A DNA stretch of 14,470 nucleotides from NCBI GenBank assembly GCA_021839785.1, contig JAKCAB010000252.1, positions 1 to 14,470 on the forward strand, in the 5' to 3' direction. This DNA is from a bacterium (lineage in GTDB: Bacteria; Verrucomicrobiota; Verrucomicrobiae; Limisphaerales; J093). Made by a program: the position numbers and the translations under genes. A model generated the notes under the pieces. The model was not told the origin of the DNA. It was given only the letters and a program-made list of their open reading frames with translations, and did not search any database. Positions 1 through 6,264 of this stretch are shown in pieces (the stretch's first letter is position 1; each line of letters starts with the position of its first letter).

Positions 1-65
1 AGCCGGCGCTCCGGAACTGTTGGTCTGATACGCCGACAACTTCGGCTTGCACCAGCGCGAGCATC
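1..65. other. Left-edge remainder upstream of the insertion sequence
   Basis: This short stretch is the chromosomal flank left of the insertion sequence. In frame 2 it could encode the last eight residues of an upstream protein (AGAPELLV) ending at a TGA at 26-28, which would fit the 3' end of a preceding gene, but the stretch is too short to identify. A weak 5-bp stem (GCCGA at 32-36 with TCGGC at 42-46) follows that stop, without a T tract. Nothing else is seen. Confidence 0.25.
57..65. repeat. Target-site duplication, left copy
   Basis: GCGAGCATC directly abuts the left IS end and is repeated at 1564-1572. With one extra matching base on each side the identity is 11 bp (56-66 and 1563-1573). 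Confidence 0.82.
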
Positions 66-81
66 GGGCGCATCTCAGTTT
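66..81 (+). repeat. Left terminal inverted repeat of the IS
   Basis: The sequence GGGCGCATCTCAGTTT is the exact reverse complement of 1548-1563. It lies 24 bp before the chosen transposase ATG, leaving almost no leader, so the transposase promoter must overlap the IS end or lie in flanking DNA. Confidence 0.88.
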
Positions 82-105
82 CTTGGGGGGGTGTAAGTTT
101 TGGGC

Positions 106-1554
106 ATGACAATGACGATAGCTCCGCCCCCGGTCGTTCCACCCTCGACCCGTTTCCTTCGTTCGGGCGCTCCCGCCGCCCCGCTCCCCGAAGCCTTGGC
201 CGTGCGGGCCGCCCGCACCGCGGTCGCACGGGAAGCCTCCCTCACCGGCTTTCTGGCGGCCACGGATCACAACCTCGGCCCTTTTGAAATCCAGGCGGCC
301 CACGACGGGCAAGAACTCCTGCGCACCGCCACCCAGCGCGCCGCCCAAGCCAGGGCCGACGCCACCCCGCCGCGCTGTCCGGTCTGTGGTCGGCCGCTGA
401 GCCAATGCTCGCGGGGTCACGCCCGCACCTGCCTGACCCGCTTTGGCGACATCACGATGGCGCGCCCGCGCGGCTACTGCAAACGCTGCCGCAAATGGCG
501 CCCGCCCGCGGACCCCGCCCTCGGCTTGGAGGCCCCCGCCGGCTACTCGCCCGCCGTCCAGGCGCTGGTGGCCCTGGCCGCCAGCAAATGGCCCGTCGCT
601 GAAGCCAGCGGGGTGCGCGAACAGTTGGCCGGCGGGCGGTTGCCCCCGGCCACTCTCGACCGCGAAGCCAAACGCCAGGGCCAACGCGCCCAACGCCTCC
701 GCACTCAACTCGATCAACCAGCGGCGGCGGAAGCCAAGCAACTCGAACGGGTCCTCCAACCCTACCCACCGATCATTCAACTGGACGCCTGGAACCTCCG
801 CGAGCGCGACGCTTGGGGGCAGAGCGCCTCGCTCCGGCGACGCGGGCAGGAGCCCGATCGCTGGCACTGGGTCTGGACCGGCACGGTCTTCCGGCTCGAT
901 CATCGGGGAGAGACGGCCGGCGGGCGGCCCGTCATCGTCCAACGCGGCGACGTGTTCACCCGCCAGGGCTTGGACGCCTTGCGCGAGCAACTCCACGCCG
1001 AAGCGTTGCGCCGCGGGTTGGGCCAGGCGGCGAGCGTGCTGGTGATCGGGGATGGTGCGGTGTGGATTGGGCGCTGGGCCGACGACCGCTGGCCGCTGGC
1101 CCAGCAGCGGCTGGATTTCTATCCTGCCGTGCAACACCTCGTGGCCGTGGGGCGGGCGCTCTGGGGCGAGGACAAAGTCCAGTTCAAAGCCTGGCTCAAA
1201 CCGTTGGTGCGCCAATTGAAGAACGAGTCGGCGGTGAAAGTGATCCGGCCACTGGAGGAAGCCCTGGCCAACTTGCCGGTCGGTCCCGTGGCCGAAGCGG
1301 TGGCCCAGGAAGCGGCCTGCCTCCGCGAGCATCAGGACCGCATGGACTATCGGGCGGCGCGGCGGGCGGGCGAACCCCTCGGCCGTGGTCCGGTCGAAGC
1401 GACCTGTCGGCAGGCCCAATGCCGCTTCAAGCGTCCGGGTCAGTTCTGGAGCCAGACCGGCGACGAAGCCCTCCTGTGCCTCGAAACCTTTTGGCGCAAC
1501 GACCGCTGGGCGCTCCTCTTCCCCCACCCCGCCTTCGACCCCGCAAAAAACTGA
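106..1554 (+). CDS. ISKra4-family DDE transposase
   Basis: DDE transposase of about 482 residues that mobilises the surrounding element. Residue numbers below count from a TTG at 100; ATG codons at 106 and 112 are the alternatives, and I prefer 106 because neither site has a convincing Shine-Dalgarno. The N-terminal third has a zinc-finger-like pair, C93/C96 and C127/C130. The probable catalytic triad is D229 (QLDAW), D318 (VIGDGAVWI) and E433 (GPVEATCR), the last followed by the RFKRPGQFW block typical of the family. A DFYPAVQHL block (339-347) stands where relatives I recall read FYHA.EHL, so its His and Glu are replaced by Pro and Gln. The frame is undamaged and the stop lies inside the right terminal repeat. 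Family assignment rests on these motifs and the element ends. Confidence 0.88.
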   Translation: MTMTIAPPPVVPPSTRFLRSGAPAAPLPEALAVRAARTAVAREASLTGFLAATDHNLGPFEIQAAHDGQELLRTATQRAAQARADATPPRCPVCGRPLSQCSRGHARTCLTRFGDITMARPRGYCKRCRKWRPPADPALGLEAPAGYSPAVQALVALAASKWPVAEASGVREQLAGGRLPPATLDREAKRQGQRAQRLRTQLDQPAAAEAKQLERVLQPYPPIIQLDAWNLRERDAWGQSASLRRRGQEPDRWHWVWTGTVFRLDHRGETAGGRPVIVQRGDVFTRQGLDALREQLHAEALRRGLGQAASVLVIGDGAVWIGRWADDRWPLAQQRLDFYPAVQHLVAVGRALWGEDKVQFKAWLKPLVRQLKNESAVKVIRPLEEALANLPVGPVAEAVAQEAACLREHQDRMDYRAARRAGEPLGRGPVEATCRQAQCRFKRPGQFWSQTGDEALLCLETFWRNDRWALLFPHPAFDPAKN

Positions 1555-1563
1555 GATGCGCCC
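1548..1563 (-). repeat. Right terminal inverted repeat of the IS
   Basis: Exact reverse complement of 66-81. The transposase stop codon (TGA at 1552-1554) lies inside this repeat, so the coding sequence runs into the terminal repeat with no spare DNA at the right end. Confidence 0.88.
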
Positions 1564-1572
1564 GCGAGCATC
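1564..1572. repeat. Target-site duplication, right copy
   Basis: Second copy of GCGAGCATC, directly after the right IS end. The two copies are identical, which argues for an insertion recent enough that neither copy has drifted. Confidence 0.82.
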
Positions 1573-1590
1573 GCAACGCCAACATTGCAG

Positions 1591-1618
1591 TTGCCAGCCC
1601 TTCGTTTCGCGCTAAGCT
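1591..1618 (+). promoter_or_regulatory. Possible promoter of rpoZ
   Basis: TTGCCA at 1591-1596, a 16-bp spacer and TAAGCT at 1613-1618 resemble a sigma-70-type promoter with a weak -10. It lies 35 bp before the rpoZ start and only 18 bp downstream of the right target duplication. If real, the insertion sequence landed just upstream of the promoter and left it intact. This is a sequence match only. Confidence 0.3.
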
Positions 1619-1652
1619 CCCTCCCCCGATCGAACCAAGAAGACCACTCAAT

Positions 1653-1907
1653 TTGAACACTGAACTCTGTCGCAAAGCACTGGAAAAGGTTGTCAATCCC
1701 AACATCCTAGTAAACCTCGTTTCCCGGCGGGTTCGCCAGTTGAACTCCGGCGGCGGCGGGAGCAGCCGGCCTTTGATCGAGGAATACGAAACCCTGGGCG
1801 CCGCCGACATCGCCTTGCGGGAGATTGTCGAGGACCGCATCACCTATGAAAGCTTGGCGCCGATCGCCGAGCCGGAACCGACAACCAAACGGCGCCGGCG
1901 GAGCTAA
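1653..1907 (+). CDS. rpoZ: DNA-directed RNA polymerase omega subunit
   Basis: The omega subunit is a small protein that helps fold the beta' subunit and assemble RNA polymerase. The 84-residue product has the family layout. An N-terminal helix reads LCRKALEKVVNPNILVNLVS, followed by the conserved basic SRRVRQL segment at 24-30. A Gly/Ser-rich loop follows (33-38), then a helix ending ADIALREIVEDRITYE (51-66), corresponding to the family's 'A..EI..G.I.' block. The tail ends in basic residues (KRRRRS). The start is TTG at 1653: no in-frame ATG lies close upstream, and AAGAAG about 11 bases upstream could serve as a weak ribosome-binding site. It is 56 bp upstream of smpB on the same strand. The upstream neighbour has been displaced by the insertion sequence, so any original operon partner is outside the window. 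Confidence 0.85.
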   Translation: MNTELCRKALEKVVNPNILVNLVSRRVRQLNSGGGGSSRPLIEEYETLGAADIALREIVEDRITYESLAPIAEPEPTTKRRRRS

Positions 1908-1928
1908 ACCGCGGCGGGGATCGCGCGC

Positions 1929-1954
1929 CAGCCAGAAGGGATTCCTTCTGGCTG
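1929..1954 (+). promoter_or_regulatory. Strong hairpin just upstream of smpB
   Basis: An 11-bp perfect stem (1929-1939 with 1944-1954) closed by a GATT tetraloop sits between rpoZ and smpB and ends 9 bases before the smpB ATG. No T tract follows, so it is not a textbook intrinsic terminator. The left arm contains AGAAGG, a Shine-Dalgarno-like string, and smpB has no other visible ribosome-binding site. It could be a degenerate terminator for rpoZ, an mRNA-processing or stability element, or a translational control hairpin. Confidence 0.6.
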
Positions 1955-1963
1955 AAGTCGTTT

Positions 1964-2419
1964 ATGGCCGACATCGTCACCAACGCGAAGGCGCGGCGCG
2001 ATTACCACGTTCTCGCGACCTACGAGGCGGGGATCGTGCTCCACGGGACGGAGGTGAAGTCGCTCCGCGCCGGCCGCGGCCAGATCGCCGACGCCTTTGC
2101 GCGGGTCGAGAACGGCGAGGTGCTGCTCTACAACTCGCACATCGACGAGTACGCCCAAGGCAACCGCCAGAACCACGCCCCGAAGGCCCCGCGCAAGCTG
2201 CTTCTCCACCGGTCCGAAATCCGGAAGCTCCAGGAAGCCGCGGCCATCAAGGGGCGCGCGCTTGTCCCGCTGGCCTTCTATTGGAAAAACCGGCGCGTGA
2301 AAGTGGCCCTTGCCGTGGGCGAAGGTAAACAGCAGTTCGACAAACGCGAGGACCTGAAGCGCCGCGAGGCCGACCGTGAACTCAAGCGAGCCACGCAGCA
2401 CCGCCTCAAAGGGCGGTAG
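1964..2419 (+). CDS. smpB: SsrA-binding protein SmpB
   Basis: SmpB binds tmRNA and delivers it to stalled ribosomes for trans-translation. The 151-residue length is normal. Family motifs are in order: NAKARRDYHVLATYEAG near the start, GTEVKSLRAGRGQIADAF (about 28-45), the NSHIDEY segment followed by HAPKAPRKLLLHRSEI, then YWKNRRVKVALAVGEGKQQF and DKREDLKRREADRE. The C-terminal tail is basic, as expected for the part that enters the mRNA channel. The ATG at 1964 gives the expected N-terminus; no clear Shine-Dalgarno precedes it and a strong hairpin lies just upstream. The last 14 bases overlap the 3' end of tmk on the opposite strand. The tmRNA gene is not in the window. Confidence 0.95.
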   Translation: MADIVTNAKARRDYHVLATYEAGIVLHGTEVKSLRAGRGQIADAFARVENGEVLLYNSHIDEYAQGNRQNHAPKAPRKLLLHRSEIRKLQEAAAIKGRALVPLAFYWKNRRVKVALAVGEGKQQFDKREDLKRREADRELKRATQHRLKGR

Positions 2420-3065
2420 CTCCACCCAAGCCGCCTTCGCTCGTTTCTTCGGATTTCCGGGTCGCCAACGCGGCATCGACCACCGCGAGGATTTCATCCC
2501 GCACTTGATCCGGTCCACGCGTGCCGTCGATGCGAACGAGGTAGGGCTTGTTCAAGGCGTGGAAGATTTCCCGCGTCCGGGTGAGCTGGGCCAGCGTCTC
2601 GAACTCATTCGCGCGCCCATCACGGTTGCCGACCCGCGCCAGCGCCTGTTCGGGCGTGAGGTCGATGATGACCAACAGATGCGGCTCGACTGCGAACGCC
2701 TCGTTCAGGCGCAGCAGTTCGGCCGGGTCAAAGCCGCGCGCGCCCTGGTAGGCCACGGTCGAGAAGTAGTAGCGGTCGGTGATCACGAACTTGCCGGCGG
2801 TGAGGCTGGGTCGAATCAATTCAGTGACGTGCTGCTTGCGGTCTTCGAGGAATGCGTTCAGTTCGTCCGCCGGCGACATCCGGCCCGCCACCGCTGACTC
2901 GCGAATGCGGCGCCCCCACGGTCCGTCCGTAGGTTCCCGCGTTAGAACGACGTCAAACCCGCGGTCGGCCAGCGCCGCGCCCACGGCCCGGGCCTGAACG
3001 CTTTTGCCCGCGCCGTCGATGCCCTCGATGGCGAGCAGGAATCCGCCGGGGACAAGCTGTTTCAT
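2406..3065 (-). CDS. tmk: Thymidylate kinase
   Basis: dTMP kinase phosphorylates dTMP to dTDP in the cytoplasm, a required step toward dTTP. The 219-residue protein carries the P-loop GIDGAGKS (15-22), the EPT segment at 44-46, the DRYY motif at 97-100 with the following STVAYQGARG block, and a lid-region NRDGRANEFE (147-156). The start is the ATG at 3065-3063, which overlaps the ribE stop as ATGA; a longer upstream reading in this frame is only a shadow over ribE. The C-terminal tail (about 200-219) is poorly conserved in look, rich in Ser, Glu and Gly, and overlaps the smpB 3' end by 14 bp. The overlap with ribE implies translational coupling in the ribD-ribE-tmk operon. Confidence 0.95.
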   Translation of the reverse strand: MKQLVPGGFLLAIEGIDGAGKSVQARAVGAALADRGFDVVLTREPTDGPWGRRIRESAVAGRMSPADELNAFLEDRKQHVTELIRPSLTAGKFVITDRYYFSTVAYQGARGFDPAELLRLNEAFAVEPHLLVIIDLTPEQALARVGNRDGRANEFETLAQLTRTREIFHALNKPYLVRIDGTRGPDQVRDEILAVVDAALATRKSEETSEGGLGGATAL

Positions 3066-3679
3066 CGCCGGCGGAGGTCCATTTTGCCGAGCATTTGCTC
3101 GACGTACTTGCCGACCAGGTCGGCCTCGAGGTTCACGGCGTCGCCGACCTCGCGTTCGCGCAAGGCGGTGACTTCCCAAGTGTGGGGGATGATCCAGATG
3201 CGGAGGCCTTGCTTGAACACCTCGGCCACCGTCAGGCTGATACCGTCCACGGCGATCGAGCCTTTGAACACGACGTAGCGCATCACCTCGGCCGGCGCGT
3301 CGAGGTCGAGCACCCAATCCTGGCCGGTACGCTCCCAGCGCTTGATCCGGCCCAGGCCGTCGATGTGGCCGGTGACGAAGTGGCCGCCCAAGCGGCTGTC
3401 CGCGCGCAGCGAGCGCTCGAGGTTCACCAGCGAACCGGGCTGCACGAACTGGAGATCGGTCCGCCGCCAGGTTTCCTGAAGCAAATCGAACTGAACCGAT
3501 TTTTTCGCGCCGCGCCCGGCGACCTTCACCGCCGTCAGGCAGCAGCCGTTGACGGCCAGGCTGTCGCCGACCTTCAGCCCCTGCGCGCAAAGGCGGGGTC
3601 GGACGGTGAGTTCGATGGCCTGGTCGGTCGGGTTGACCCGCTCGACGACGCCGGTTTCTTCCACGATGCCGGTGAACAT
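3062..3679 (-). CDS. ribE: Riboflavin synthase, alpha subunit type
   Basis: Riboflavin synthase dismutates two molecules of 6,7-dimethyl-8-ribityllumazine into riboflavin and a pyrimidinedione. The 205-residue protein shows the two lumazine-binding repeats of the family. The first begins MFTGIVEETG and contains GDSLAVNGCCLTA (38-50). The second follows GGHFVTGHIDG (98-108) and contains SIAVDGISLTV (141-151), with the ending NLEADLVGKY (183-192) typical of the second repeat. The start is fixed by the invariant MFTGI sequence at 3679; the frame stays open 15 codons further upstream but lacks family similarity there. The TGA stop overlaps the tmk ATG, and ribD ends 34 bases upstream. Some annotations call this gene ribC or ribE. 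Confidence 0.96.
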   Translation of the reverse strand: MFTGIVEETGVVERVNPTDQAIELTVRPRLCAQGLKVGDSLAVNGCCLTAVKVAGRGAKKSVQFDLLQETWRRTDLQFVQPGSLVNLERSLRADSRLGGHFVTGHIDGLGRIKRWERTGQDWVLDLDAPAEVMRYVVFKGSIAVDGISLTVAEVFKQGLRIWIIPHTWEVTALREREVGDAVNLEADLVGKYVEQMLGKMDLRRR

Positions 3680-3713
3680 GGCGGGCGGAGTCTCAGGCGA
3701 GCCGCGTTGAGTT

Positions 3714-4877
3714 TCAAGTCGCACCCACCCGCGCGGTCAGGAACAAGTCTTCACCCAACCGGCGCCATTCCAGGTCGCGCAACTTCGGAATGTCCGGCCA
3801 GCCACCGAAGCCCTCGCCGGCGACGCCTCTCCGTGCCGCGCGTCCGCCCAGGACTTTGGGGGCGTAGAAGAACGCCACGCGGTGGGCCAGGCCTTGTTCG
3901 AGAAACGAGGCGTTCACCTCGCCGCCGCCTTCGACCAGGAGACTAGAGACGTCCTCCCTTCCGAGTCGGCGCAGAATCCACCGCAGATCCAGACGGCCGC
4001 TGCGAACTGGTGTAGTGATCACGGACACCCGCTTCGCCAGCGCGGAAACGCGTCGGGTCGGCGCTTCCTTGCCGACAAAGATCGTGGTGAGGCCGGCGAA
4101 TTCATCGCTGACCAACTTCGCCGTGAGAGGCGTTCGGGCGCGCGAATCCAGCACCAACCGCCGAACCGGCTTCAGCACCTTCTGGCTTCTGACTTCTGGC
4201 TCCTGACTTCTAACTCCTGACTTCTGCCCCCTCACCGTCAGGCTCGGATCGTCCGCCCGCACGGTGTTCACGCCCACCAAGACCGCATCCGCGCCGAGGC
4301 GCAGTTGCATGGCGTGCGCACGCGACTGCTCACCGGTGATCCACTTGGACTCGCCGCTGGCGGTGGCGATCTTGCCGTCGAGTGTCATGGCCGCCTTGAC
4401 CGTGACGAACGGCGTGCGGTGAACGATCCAGTGGTTGAACGCTTCGTTGAGCCGCGTCGCCTCCGACGCCAGCAGGTCGTGCACGACCTCGATGCCGGCA
4501 CCGCGAAGCACCTCAAAGCCCCGGCCGGCGTGCGCAGGATTCGGGTCGGTGGCGGCGGCGACCACGCGTTTGATGCCGGCGGCAATAATGGCGTCGGTGC
4601 AGGGCGGCGTACGGCCGTGGGTACAACACGGTTCCAGCGTCACGTAGAGCGTGGCGCCTGTTGGCGAAAGGCCACGCCTCGTCGCATCGCGCAGCGCTTC
4701 GATCTCCGCGTGCGATTCACCGGCCCGATGATGCCAGCCTTGGCCAATTACCCGACTCCGCTTCACCAGCACCGCGCCCACCAGCGGGTTCGGCGACGTC
4801 AAACCGTACGCCCGCCGCGCGAGGCGCAAGGCCAGGCGCAAATAAGGGAGGTCCGTGGCGACGCGCGCGGCGATCAT
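3714..4877 (-). CDS. ribD: Bifunctional riboflavin deaminase/reductase RibD
   Basis: RibD carries out two successive steps of riboflavin synthesis, deamination of the pyrimidine intermediate and reduction of its ribosyl group. The 387-residue protein has an N-terminal zinc deaminase domain: SPNPLVGAVLV (28-38), H56 and E58 in the HAE motif, and C84/C93 in PCCTHGRTPPC. The C-terminal reductase domain includes FVTVKAAMTLDGKIA (157-171), LGADAVLVGVNTVRADDP and SSLLVEGGGEVN. The ATG at 4877 was chosen because family similarity begins just after it; the upstream extension in this frame is a shadow. A seven-copy heptamer repeat codes for an unusual RSQ-rich insertion at about residues 218-233, directly after the NADPH-domain TVRADDPSLTV segment. 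It heads the ribD-ribE-tmk operon; no FMN riboswitch is recognisable upstream. Confidence 0.96.
   Translation of the reverse strand: MIAARVATDLPYLRLALRLARRAYGLTSPNPLVGAVLVKRSRVIGQGWHHRAGESHAEIEALRDATRRGLSPTGATLYVTLEPCCTHGRTPPCTDAIIAAGIKRVVAAATDPNPAHAGRGFEVLRGAGIEVVHDLLASEATRLNEAFNHWIVHRTPFVTVKAAMTLDGKIATASGESKWITGEQSRAHAMQLRLGADAVLVGVNTVRADDPSLTVRGQKSGVRSQEPEVRSQKVLKPVRRLVLDSRARTPLTAKLVSDEFAGLTTIFVGKEAPTRRVSALAKRVSVITTPVRSGRLDLRWILRRLGREDVSSLLVEGGGEVNASFLEQGLAHRVAFFYAPKVLGGRAARRGVAGEGFGGWPDIPKLRDLEWRRLGEDLFLTARVGAT
4180..4228 (-). repeat. Heptanucleotide tandem repeat inside ribD
   Basis: Seven degenerate copies of a 7-mer, on the plus strand TTCTGGC, TTCTGAC, TTCTGGC, TCCTGAC, TTCTAAC, TCCTGAC and TTCTGCC, run back to back for 49 bp. 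Three units make 21 bases, so the coding strand repeats every seven amino acids as VRSQ-containing blocks. The base composition (CT-rich on the plus strand, AG-rich on the other) contrasts with the surrounding GC-rich gene. This looks like a simple-repeat insertion tolerated in a surface loop. Confidence 0.85.
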
Positions 4878-4988
4878 GGCAGGATCATTGCCGCCGGGTG
4901 CACCGACCGGCAACGCGAATCGTGACTGGGGCGCGGCGCGTTTCGCGCTCGCCGGACGCGCGGGTCGGTCGCAAAATGGCCGGGCCAA
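4878..4988. promoter_or_regulatory. Divergent intergenic region between ribD and the amidohydrolase gene
   Basis: The 111-bp gap separates two genes that start away from each other, so it should hold promoters for both the ribD-ribE-tmk operon and the amidohydrolase gene. I see no convincing -35/-10 pair, no FMN riboswitch core and no strong hairpin. It is GC-rich throughout. Confidence 0.45.
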
Positions 4989-6257
4989 ATGACGCGCACC
5001 CAACACATCCGCGCCCGCATTGTCTGGCCGGTGGACCAGCCGCCCGTGGACGACGGCGCGTTGGTCGTCGCGGACGGCACGATCCGCGAGGTCGGCCGCG
5101 TCCGCGCCGTGGCGTCGCCGGCCGGCGCCGAGCGGGTCGATCTGGGCGACGCGATCCTGCTGCCCGGCCTGGTCAACGCGCACTGTCACCTGGACTACAC
5201 CCACATGGCGGGTCAGATCGCGCCGACCAGCGCGTTCACGGATTGGATCAAATGCATCACTGCGCTGAAAGGATCCTGGCCAGCGGCAGCGTTTCGCGAC
5301 TCGTGGCTGGCGGGCGCGGCGATGTCCGTCCGGCGCGGCGCGACCACCGTGGCCGACATCGAAGCGGTGCCGGAATTGCTCCCCGATGTTTGGCGGGAAA
5401 CGCCGCTGCGGGTAATTTCATTTCTGGAAATGACCGGCGTGAAAAGCCGGCGCAATCCCGGCGCAATCCTGGGCGAATCGCTGGCCAAAGCCGATGCCTT
5501 GCCGACCGGCCGCTGCGGGGTCGGCCTTTCGCCGCACGCGCCTTACTCGACGGTGCCCGAGCTGCTCCGGCTCAGCGCGGAAGCGGCGCGCGCGCGCGGC
5601 TGGCGGCTGGCGACGCACGTTGCGGAATCGGCGGAGGAATACGAGATGTTCATGGAGGCGCGCGGCACGATGTACGACTGGCTGGCCCGCAATGAACGCG
5701 ACATGGCGGACTGCGGCGGCGTCTCGCCGGTGCAACACCTGGCACAACATGGCGTTCTGGGCCCGAACTTCCTGGCAGTGCACGCGAATGTGTTGCAGCC
5801 CGGTGACGCCGAGCTGCTGGCGGGGAGCGGCAGTGCGGTTGTTCATTGCCCGCGTAGCCACGCCTATTTCGGCCACCGGCCGTTTGCCCGGCTGGGCCTG
5901 GAGCGCGCGGGTGTGAACGTGTGCCTCGGCACCGACAGCCTTACCACGGTGCTCAAACGCCACGAGCAGGTGCTCGATTTGTTCTGCGAAATGCGCGAGT
6001 TCATGGCGTCCTCGCCCGGCGTGGCGCCGGCGGCGGTGGTGGGCCTGGCCACGGTGAACGGCGCGCGGGCGCTCGGCCTGGACGGACGGGCCGGCACGTT
6101 GGCCGTGGGCGCCTGGGCGGACGCGATCGCGGTGCCGTTCGCGGGAGCGATTACAGAAACTGCGGACGCGGTGGTGCATCATGCCGGTGACGTGGCTGCT
6201 TCCATGATCGGAGGCGAATGGGCGCTGGCACCCGCCAGCGGGCGAATTCCCGCGTAA
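4989..6257 (+). CDS. Metal-dependent amidohydrolase / aminohydrolase (ATZ/TRZ-type deaminase family)
   Basis: The 422-residue protein belongs to the amidohydrolase superfamily branch of cytosine- and adenosine-type deaminases and triazine hydrolases. A short N-terminal beta segment (ALVVADGTIREVG) precedes the metal site. Candidate ligands and catalytic residues are H65 and H67 (HCH), H183 (SPHAPYS), H210 with E213 (THVAES), H265 (VHANV) and D316 (GTDS). The C-terminal GLDGRAGTLAVGAWADAIAV segment is the composite beta domain typical of the family. These motifs predict hydrolytic deamination of a ring amine, but the substrate cannot be read from sequence. An aminodeoxyfutalosine deaminase of menaquinone synthesis is one candidate; S-adenosylhomocysteine or guanine deaminase-like roles are others. 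It diverges from ribD and lies 7 bp upstream of the SDR gene. Confidence 0.85.
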   Translation: MTRTQHIRARIVWPVDQPPVDDGALVVADGTIREVGRVRAVASPAGAERVDLGDAILLPGLVNAHCHLDYTHMAGQIAPTSAFTDWIKCITALKGSWPAAAFRDSWLAGAAMSVRRGATTVADIEAVPELLPDVWRETPLRVISFLEMTGVKSRRNPGAILGESLAKADALPTGRCGVGLSPHAPYSTVPELLRLSAEAARARGWRLATHVAESAEEYEMFMEARGTMYDWLARNERDMADCGGVSPVQHLAQHGVLGPNFLAVHANVLQPGDAELLAGSGSAVVHCPRSHAYFGHRPFARLGLERAGVNVCLGTDSLTTVLKRHEQVLDLFCEMREFMASSPGVAPAAVVGLATVNGARALGLDGRAGTLAVGAWADAIAVPFAGAITETADAVVHHAGDVAASMIGGEWALAPASGRIPA

Positions 6258-6264
6258 GTTTTTC

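Larger units (their letters stand above)
66..1563 (+). mobile_element. Complete ISKra4-family insertion sequence
   Basis: A 1498-bp element with perfect 16-bp terminal inverted repeats (66-81 and 1548-1563) starting GGG. It carries one transposase gene that fills almost the whole element and is flanked by a 9-bp direct repeat, GCGAGCATC. GGG ends, 9-bp duplications and a single long DDE transposase agree with what I recall of the ISKra4 group. The exact ends are slightly ambiguous: the flanking identity is really 11 bp and the inverted repeat can be read as 17 bp. The pair 66/1563 with a 9-bp duplication is the symmetrical solution that keeps the GGG ends. Intact ends, an intact target duplication and an open transposase suggest a recent insertion that may still be mobile. 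Confidence 0.88.

Noticed and set aside
813..1652. Long plus-strand frame joined to rpoZ
   Set aside because: The part before 1653 is an off-frame reading of the transposase and the IS end; only the rpoZ part resembles a known protein.
4180..4228. CRISPR-like array
   Set aside because: The units are 7 bp with no spacers; it is a simple tandem repeat inside a coding gene.
4878..4988. FMN riboswitch upstream of ribD
   Set aside because: None of the conserved RFN core segments is recognisable and the gap is short.
4878..5204. Longer N-terminus of RibD
   Set aside because: The extra 109 codons overlap the divergent amidohydrolase gene and have no family similarity; the deaminase domain begins right after 4877.
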